Source of the DNA: Pilatotrama ljubarskyi
Lineage: Eukaryota; Basidiomycota; Agaricomycetes; Polyporales; Polyporaceae
Assembly (NCBI GenBank): GCA_022385805.1
Contig: MU277673.1
Span: 775,994 to 839,993 of the forward strand
Reading direction: 5' to 3'
Length of the DNA stretch: 64,000 nt
Under the pieces are notes generated by a model. That model searched no databases and was not told the origin of the DNA. It worked only from the letters and a program-made list of their open reading frames with translations. Made by a program: the position numbers and the translations under genes. This document shows positions 57,004 to 64,000 of this stretch, piece after piece. The first letter of the stretch is position 1, and each line of letters starts with the position of its first letter.

Positions 57004-58310
57004 ATGCAGAATCCTAGCAGCTACTACGCTGTCCCGAAGTGTGACGGCAGAGTCTGGTCAGACTGGCAGCAATCCCAGCGGGACGGAAGCGTGAGTGCCA
57101 CGAAAAATCTTGTTGCGCCTCAAAGTGATGCTGATGTCCGAGCTGTGTCCCAGTCTTCGTGGGCGAGTACCTCAGTGATGACCCTCAAGGATGCATCGGT
57201 GCGTTTTGCGCTATCTTGTGGGCGGGAGGGCGAGCCTGACGAATGTGCGCACACAGCTATACCCCACCGCTTTTGCCGACCCCGCGCATTGCAGTGCGAT
57301 CCCCATCTCCTACACCCTGGTCAGTACAATTCGCTCACCCTGCGGCGCCACGACGCTGACCATCGATCCCGCTTCCCGTTCGCCAGACGCCGCCGACTCC
57401 GGATTCCATCACGGATAGCGATGTCTCTGTGTCTTCCTCCTCGTCACAGCTATCGATGGAGTCCATCCCCGAGTTCGACGACATGCCCGAGATCCCGTTC
57501 GTCTCCGCCGCGGTCGCATACGCCGACGAATGGATGATCGCGCCCGATCGCCCGGCCGAGCAGGCGCGCTGCGGGACGCCCTGCCCCTCTCCTTCCTCGG
57601 CGTCCTCGTCCCCATCGTTCTGGTCGGGTATCGTCGGCCTTCGACCAAGCGCGTCCAAATCCTCCTCTACTTCCGCTTCTTCCACATCGGACACGAGCTC
57701 CCCAGTCCTGGGATATACAAGCGTACGCTCTATCTCGCCCTCGCGCGCCTCCAACGGTAGCCGGAAGCGCGCGGGCTCCCTCTCTTCCATCGCATCTTCG
57801 CGCACAAAGCCCGCGCCGGCAAAGTCCATCCTGTCCTCCGGCTCATCGGTGAAGACACGCAAGCACAAAGCGCCGTCCGTCAAGTTCCTCGACATGCCGA
57901 CTATCCATTACGACGACGAGTATCCGTGCGGCGGCGAGGACGAGGAGTACGACGAGTGCGGACGCCGTGCGACCGGCTCGCCTTCAGCCTCCAAGTCATC
58001 CATGTCGCCGCCCCCGAAGAAGAAAGTGAAGGGGCTCAGCGGGTTCTTGAGCTTCCGCTGGCTCTTCGGGCCGTCGTCGAAGGTGGAGAACCGCGAGACC
58101 CGGAGACGCGCGCCGGACGCTGGGCCGGGGCGACCAGCGATCTCGGGCCCGTACCCGCTCTGGGACTCCCCGCCGCGGCGAGCCCGCGGCGACGCCGGTA
58201 GTAGCCACGCCAAGAGCAGCGCAGCGAGTCTGCACTCCGTCAGGTCTAACGGGAGCCTCCGGTCCATGCGCTCGTGCGCGAGCAGGCTGCCTACGTACTT
58301 TCCGAGGTAG
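57004..58310 (+). CDS. Unknown Ser-rich protein with short conserved-looking core
   Basis: Not assigned to a family. Three or four exons: 57004 onward (MQNPSSYYAVPKCDGRVWSD), a small exon giving LYPTAFADPAHCSAIPISYT, and the main exon from about 57390. The main exon starts TPPTPDSITDSDVSVSSSSS and goes on with an acidic part (IPEFDDMPEIPFV). A Ser-rich part follows, then KAPSVKFLDMPTIHYDDEY, the only segment that looks conserved, then KKKVKGLSGFLSFRWLFGPS and a basic Ser/Arg-rich tail ending at 58310. Most of it is probably disordered. SFRWLF might contact membrane or protein. It could be a phosphorylated regulatory protein, but no function is shown. Confidence 0.7.
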
Positions 58311-59796
58311 TCCCGTGAGCCCTGGGCTGAGAGCATGCGTGTGTGCGATACCTCCTCCGTGAGTACGCTGCGTTCGTGCTCGAGTCTGCTGATCGGCTTA
58401 TTCCTGGGTTGCGGTTGCCGTAGTCCCCTCCTATCCTTCCACCGTGGCCCGCGGCTTTCCACCGCGGAGAGCGCGTCCATTGCATGGCGCGCCCGGACAC
58501 CTGTCTCGCATGAACATCATCGCGATACCACACGCTCTCCTCCTCCGTGCCTGTCCTTTCCGTGCACACACCTAGGTCATAGCTATGCCCACACCACCAC
58601 GCACCTATGTCAGTGTCGCTTACGCAGATGCATTCGATATCGCTGCGGCGCGCCTCACACAGACCCTCTAGCCACTAGGCACGCGTTACGTACATGACCG
58701 CGATCGATGACGAGCCTGCAGTGTCGGGATGCAGTAGAGCAGTTCCGCAGGAGGACGGGGGCAGCGGGGGAATGTCGCGCTGAGGTACTGGGTACATGGC
58801 GTTGACATGCGCGGCTCCGTCTGTGTACGTACTGTGGTCGCTCCTGGTTCCGTGTAGTGCAGCCTTGTCGATGTCGATGTCGTGTATGTGTATGCATGCT
58901 CGCTGTTTCTCTCGGATGGCGATTTTCCGGTGTGCGGACTGCCGGTCGGCTCGAGAGCCGTTCATGATATGACGATCTTCCCCAAAGTTTCATGATACTT
59001 GGATGTCGTACATTACAGTATCATACGAAGCACGGGATTCATACCGGTGATACACGTCATCGGGATTCATGAGCTCATGAAGTGAGAGGTGTAATGCGTT
59101 ATTGATCAAACTAGCGTTGGCGCGCCAGGCGATCGCATACTGTAATACAGACACGCCCTTATATTCCAGAAGGCTCCTGTGTGCTTGTCTGATGCCGTCT
59201 AGGCTCTGCAGTCCCATTTCAACTTGGGACGAGAGCTGACTTCCCAACACCAAGGCGTCCCCATACGGCGGCGCGCCTCGCTCTGACACGGCAAACCACC
59301 CCCTCACGGCCTCGGGCGCGCAGTACTTGCACACCCTTCCTGAGGGGGAAAGTACCCGATCGCGACCTCGACCGTCGGACAACGATAGAGACCAGCGAGG
59401 CAGGATGAGGCGACGTGTCGTGGGTTGGAACGAGAGGCGAGCGGGGTGAGGTTTATATAGGACGCGCGGCGGGAGTTGCCGAGCGGGATGCTGGATTCTT
59501 CTTTTGGGCAACAACAAGTTTCGAGCAGGCTGAGGATATCACTCTGCATCCTTGCTGGTTATGTGCTTTTACTGCACTTTCCGCAACGCAGGATCTCCGC
59601 TGCAGGTTCGCACTAGTCAGAAGGATCGTCAGGAGAGGTGGACCGGGATGCAAAACAGGGGTATGGTATAGGGACCGAGATATTGAAGCCTACAGCGAGC
59701 GCGCAAATTGTGCAGGGGTATGACGTCCAGCTACTGCGTACAGGGTAACATACAACATGATAGAAAACCAGCTACTTCTTCCTGGAAAAGCCGAGA
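58311..59796. other. Convergent region with one uncertain minus-strand frame
   Basis: About 1.5 kb. A minus-strand frame 59517-58990 (176 codons, MLLPKRRIQHPARQ) contains a helical-looking part, QVEMGLQSLDGIRQAHRSLL, and could be a small gene or an exon, but I recognise nothing. Other frames around 58650-58990 conflict with each other. No repeat seen. Confidence 0.35.
58990..59517 (-). CDS. Possible small gene of unknown function
   Basis: A single uninterrupted frame of 176 codons beginning MLLPKRRIQHPARQ. The second half has the composition of a real helical protein (HRSLLEYKGVSVLQYAIAWR, NALHLSLHELMNPDDVYHRY), while the first half is Arg/Pro-rich as in chance frames of GC-rich DNA. Real coding may begin internally or follow another exon. 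No family recognised and no similarity to the neighbouring TPR proteins noticed. Confidence 0.3.
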   Translation of the reverse strand: MLLPKRRIQHPARQLPPRVLYKPHPARLSFQPTTRRLILPRWSLSLSDGRGRDRVLSPSGRVCKYCAPEAVRGWFAVSERGAPPYGDALVLGSQLSSQVEMGLQSLDGIRQAHRSLLEYKGVSVLQYAIAWRANASLINNALHLSLHELMNPDDVYHRYESRASYDTVMYDIQVS

Positions 59797-62146
59797 TCAT
59801 TGGCCAGCAGGCCTGCGCATTATCGGAATGTCCATCGTCAGGTTCCCCTGCTCGATGTTGGCAATGAGGTCTTCTCGGCACGCCAGCGCGTTCCTGAACT
59901 TCACTTCGCGCTCGCTGATGCTCGTCTCGAGAGGGACTTCCCAGATGGTCTTCATCTTCGGGATAGCCTGGTTGAGACCGTTCAACATCATCAGGACATC
60001 TCCCACCGGGCGCGCGATCTCGAAGAAGTTGTTGAAAGCATGGTAGTAGCACCCTGACCAGGACGATCTTGTCAGCCTACGCCGCAGTAAGAAGCTGGCG
60101 GTATCTGCCTCACAAGCGTGCAACTCATCGTCTTCGGGATAGATCTCTGCAGCGTTCAGGTACTGCCCTGCCGCGATCATGTGGGTATCCTCGACTTCCT
60201 GGGTGATATCACCCCCGGCGGCACGTCTTGCGTTCAAGCCTGTATGGTGGAAGAAGAAGGCGCGGAGTCTAAGTAGGTGCTTGCTGATTAGCGCGACGGA
60301 ATAGCAACTACGACTAGCTGCGTACGTGTATGCTTGGGCCAGCTGGTATCGGACGAAGCCCAAGAAGAGGCTGTACTCTTGCTCGTTCAGCGGCTCCGTG
60401 CGCTCTTCCTGTAGCTCTGTGATAAGATCGTCGGAGCCCGCGAGAACCTCCTTCAGGGGATACTTGGAGTTCAGGCCAGAGTCTGCCTTGTATGCCTGTG
60501 TTTCATCAGGAGCAAATGTGAGTGCGCTATGTCCTCTCCTTCGCCCGTTAGATGTCACTGATTCATGTCATACCTGAATGAACGCTTTAAGACGTAGGAT
60601 CTTGACAGCCCGTACGATTGCTTCTTGGAAGATCAGCCCACGCTCTGGTACGTCCACATCCTTCCAGGTCTCCATCCCCCATTGCAAGACCTCCAGAGCG
60701 GACGTATAGTAGTCGAGGGCGTGTTCGAGGGCGCCCAGATAGAACTCCTCAATCCAGCCGCTCACCAGCCATCCCCTAGGTGGTGCTCACTCTTAGACAA
60801 TGACCTCCGAACGTGGCGATGATGTATTCTTACCTGACAGTTATCGACAGGCCGTCGCGGATGGACGCAAGGCCTCCTTCGTTAAATCTCTCTGTCGCCT
60901 CTCGGATGACGCGCTGCGGACCTCCAGAGATCCAACCTCCCCAATGCATCAGCTCCATGCGTACTGCAGCACTCCGTCAGTTAAGTAATGAATTTTAAGC
61001 AATAGTCGTACTGACATTGGTAGGGATATTTGCCGATGGCGTCCGAGACGTCAGCTCGCATGAACTTCAAAACCCGAGGGTCCGCAAGTAAGGCATTGCT
61101 CAGATGCTCGATGCACTATATGCAGGTCAGAGAGAACATGAAACCTGCATACAGCATAACGCACCATGGGCTGGCCGGCGAGGAACTTACACTCGACCGC
61201 AGGCCCGGGCGTGACTTCAAGCGTTCTCAAAATGTCGATACCTATCTCCCATTGCTTATGGTCATATCATGAATCAGTTTACCGCGAGTGCGCCACTAGT
61301 ATCCGTGCCCGTACCTCACGCGCGTAGGTTACCAGCCAAGCCTGCAGGACAACACAATTGTCAAAATGCCAGATGCGCGAAAGAAGTACAGAGTGTATGC
61401 CAGCACATACACTGCTGTTCCATTTCCCCTCATCCTTCAGCGACGGGATCGCAGCCGCCGCGAGTTTCCAAGGCAGTCTTTCGTCGGGTACACCTGCCAT
61501 CTCTTGGAGCGGTCGCGCTCTCGCAATGGCTTCTTTCTCCAGGTCCTGTTGCTTCTTCGCAATACCGTCAAGCAGCCTCAGACACTCTGCTCTCAATCGC
61601 TGGCCTGCAGGTGTGGAGTCCGTCGACAGCACATTCAGGGCCGTCTGGAGCGCAGACATCGCATGTGGGTTCGTGTTTGGGCTACCCTGTGGCGTACAGG
61701 TCAGCACACTCAGCGCAGTCTAGGGACTGGTAGACTTATTTACGTACTGTACTGGCTGCCGCGACGCGAGTCCATGCTTTTGCATATCCGGGGTCGAGCT
61801 TGGTGGCCTGCGACGCGTTACCGTCAACATAGGTGCGCCACTCCAGATACACGGGAGCCACTCACTTTGTCCGCATCGTCAGCGGCATCGAGTCGCCTTC
61901 AAAAAGCGGAGCGTTAGATCAGGGACGATCATCTGGGAGTGGAACTATGAATACTGTTCCCACTTACCTTCCGAGTGCTAGAGAACATGCGGAACGGTTT
62001 GCGTAAAGGATTGCATTCTCGCCATCATGGCTGATTGCCTGCGTGTACTTCTCGTATGCAGCTCCGAAGTCCTTCGCCTGGAACAGTGCGTTGCCTTCAG
62101 CCTTGAGCTGCGCGGCAGCTTCGAGGTCACGTCTTGGAGTGGTCAT
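59797..62146 (-). CDS. TPR-repeat protein, tandem copy 1
   Basis: Starts at 62146 with MTTPRRDLEAAAQLKAEGN and an Sti1/Hop-type TPR motif (GNALFQAKDFGAAYEKYTQA, NAILYANRSACSLALGR), continued across introns by DAADDADK and ATKLDPGYAKAWTRVAAAS. The middle gives SPNTNPHAMSALQTALNVLS, LWKxxAAAIPSLKDEGKW-like sequence and MELMHWGGWISGGPQRVI. The C-terminal half is GWIEEFYLGALEHALDYYTS and EVLQWGMETWKDVDVPERGL, then AYKADSGLNSKYPLKEVLAG and further helical repeats, ending RRPAGQ at 59797. About ten exons. The N-terminal TPR could bind Hsp90/Hsp70 tails, but no such role is shown. The downstream part has no domain I can name. A closely related copy lies immediately upstream on the same strand (62560-64000). 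Confidence 0.75.
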
Positions 62147-62559
62147 GGTGGCAGTAAAGAGAGCTGGGAGGGATGGCAGTGGCACATATCCATGCTCGGC
62201 GCCCACAGACGCACATCGTATTGTTTGCTTTCGCCAGAAGCCCGGGTGGCACTTTGGAAGCACTCATTGTATTCATGTACAAAGCGCCCAGCGTTGGCCC
62301 CCCGGTGGATCTGCTGCCACTGGCGGCACTTGCCGGTCACAGAAGACATGTGCATCGCATTCTCTCAAAGAAGCATCATGCAGAAGTTCAGCGCATGCCG
62401 CAACTATACAACCAATCTTCTGCTCCAAACACAAGTATGCGACAGTGATTGGCAATACAGCACCGACATGAGTGACAAGAACACTGCTCAAACCAGACTG
62501 TGCGGAACGTCAGCCAAGTGAGAACGTCGTCATCGTACGTTATTGAGTTGTACTAACCT
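62147..62559. other. Gap between the two TPR paralogues
   Basis: About 410 bp containing the promoter of copy 1 and the 3' end of copy 2. No gene seen. Confidence 0.4.
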
Positions 62560-64000
62560 CTACATCGTGTTGAGCAGACTGTCGCGCACGGCCATGTCAT
62601 TCTGCAGCGCGACATTCCGGCCGCTCACCCAATCAGCCGAGTGCTCCCAAATGCGCTTGACGACCGGAACTGCGTCATGAATGCGGTTCAGGAGAGCGAG
62701 CTGTTCGCCACTGGAGCATCCGGTCTCCCGCAAGCATTCGAAAGCAAGGTGTAAGCAGTCTACGGAAGTACCATTAGTGACCCATGATAGACGAAGGCAC
62801 AGGTAGTAGCGCACCCAAATGCTTCTCGTCGTCCGCAGGGTAGATATCGGCCGCTCGGAGGTAAGCCTCCGTGGCAGTCTTCAAGTGGTCAGCGACTTCA
62901 GATGCAGGTCCTCCCGCCAATCGGATGTGCTTCGCGGTTTGCCGATGACAGAAACCACGGAGCCTGTAGGAAACAGTCAACACAGGGGTTTGGAAGAGCT
63001 CGAGAAGACTCACGAATGCGCCTGAGCCAAGGGATAGCGGATGAAGCCGAGATGAAAGGGATATAGTGACTCATCCACTGGTTCCTCCGGAGCGGAGGCG
63101 AGCTCGTCTATAAGGTCTTGTGCGCCTGCTAGAATCTCACTCAGAGGGAGTTTGGACGCCTGACCGGGGTGAATGGTGTAGGCCTACGACGGTGTCAGAC
63201 CAGGTCGGGAAGAGATGCCAAAGCAGCATACCTTGATCATCGCATCAAGGCGCAGGCACTTCACACCGCGAAGGAAGCTATCTTGAAACATGGCCCCTTT
63301 GACTTCCTGTGGGACGTCCCTCCACAACTGGATACCCCATCGAAGCACCTCTATGGCGGATGTATAGAAGTCCAGAGACGCGTTGACGTCTTCTGTCAGG
63401 TTCCCTTGGATGAAAGCGCGCATGACCCAGGTCCTTCAGCAAATGCAGCGCGCTCAGGTTGATCCAACACTACGACGAGAACGCAACTTACCTAACGGTA
63501 AGGGCAAGGGCACCGCGGACCTTGTCCCATCCTTCGCGTGCCACACGCTTAGGAGCCTCCTCCATAACAGTTCTAGAGCTTCCGTGCGGCCAAGCTCCGG
63601 TCTGTGTCATCTCGAACATCACTGTGCGCCGTCAACGCTTCATGTTGACTCACTTGGTCAGAGAAGCTTACCTTGCTTGTTGTACTGGTCGAGGAAGTTC
63701 TGGTCGGAGATCATGAAGGACCGCTGATCTTCAATCACGGCGTTACTGAGCCACTCAATTATCTGGGAATGAAGACATGAGAGTTCCGTTGTGTAACGGT
63801 CACCGGCATAACCATACTTACACCTATTCTCCCAAAATAGCCCTGTCCAGCTGGCGTGTTCACGAGTTGCAGTTGCTGCATCCCCGCCATTGCTGTAGCC
63901 CATGCCTGAACAGAAGCGTTTGAGCACTCTCAACCGCAGTGATTGGAGGCATGATGCAAGTTTGGGTTTGGGCGGCAACTGCCGTCGGAGAGTGGCGGAG
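62560..64000 (-). CDS. TPR-repeat protein, tandem copy 2 (5' end outside window)
   Basis: Paralogue of the protein encoded at 59797-62146, on the same strand; its N-terminal TPR exon(s) must lie beyond 64000. Visible parts parallel copy 1 in order: AWATAMAGMQQLQLVNTPAG (compare KAWTRVAAASTG), IIEWLSNAVIEDQRSFMISD, FIQGNLTEDVNASLDFYTSA, EVLRWGIQLWRDVPQEVKGA (compare EVLQWGMETWKDVDVPERGL), LSEILAGAQDLIDELASAPE, CLHLAFECLRETGCSSGEQL and LLNRIHDAVPVVKRIWEHSA (compare LNGLNQAIPKMKTIWEVPLE). It stops at 62560. The divergence at the protein level is considerable, so the duplication is not recent. Function unknown. Confidence 0.7.

Noticed and set aside
1..64000. CRISPR array, insertion sequence, rRNA or viral element
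   Set aside because: No regularly spaced repeats, transposase, reverse transcriptase, capsid or rRNA sequence was noticed; the window is eukaryotic with spliced genes.

Overview
The window is nuclear DNA from a filamentous basidiomycete, most likely an agaricomycete. This is inferred from GC-rich, densely packed genes broken by many short introns (mostly about 50-65 nt), and from protein types typical of such fungi: SRPK with a large kinase insert, fungal UbiA-type prenyltransferase, P450, fungal F-box proteins and MEP-type ammonium transport. No rRNA, tRNA, CRISPR array or virus was recognised. Exon joins given here were reasoned by hand from GT/AG sites, reading frame and family motifs; no RNA evidence was available.

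Layout. 0-2 kb: class 3 lipase (+). 2.5-5.8 kb: F-BAR/RhoGAP protein (-). 6.4-8.6 kb: Ste20/FRAY-like kinase (-). 8.6-11.4 kb: no recognisable gene. 11.4-14.6 kb: SRPK-type SR-protein kinase (+), followed directly by an RRM plus zinc-knuckle splicing-type protein (15.8-18.1 kb, +). 18.7-25.4 kb: four genes on the minus strand, namely Rieske Fe-S protein RIP1, glycerophosphodiester phosphodiesterase, the small COX19 gene and a CYS3/MetR-like bZIP factor. 26.0-28.3 kb: NPL4 (-), divergent from a DEDDy 3'-5' exonuclease (28.7-30.2 kb, +). 30.3-38.7 kb is the least gene-dense part: a UbiA-family membrane enzyme (+), a MITE-like element with inverted ends and a 10-bp target duplication, and a cytochrome P450 (+). 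38.8-40.9 kb: a single-pass membrane protein (+). 41.3-43.0 kb: LAS1 (-). 43.7-44.9 kb: dienelactone hydrolase-family protein (+). 45.2-47.5 kb: F-box protein (-). 47.9-49.2 kb: unknown tail-anchored protein (-). 50.1-52.1 kb: ammonium transporter (+). 52.9-55.3 kb: unknown Tyr/Gly-rich protein (-), head to head with a mitochondrial ribosomal protein (55.7-56.2 kb, +). 57.0-58.3 kb: unknown Ser-rich protein (+). 59.8-64.0 kb: two tandem paralogous TPR proteins (-), the second cut off by the window end.

Functional links. RIP1, COX19 and the mitoribosomal protein serve respiration. SRPK and the zinc-knuckle/RRM protein are a plausible kinase/substrate pair; both carry introns about ten times the local norm. 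UbiA plus P450 is the only hint of specialised metabolism. Most other genes are housekeeping. The most unusual details are a probable GC-AG intron in the phosphodiesterase, a start codon isolated as its own coding exon in NPL4, a 31-nt exon in COX19, a His-to-Glu change in the ammonium-transporter pore, and the MITE between UbiA and P450.
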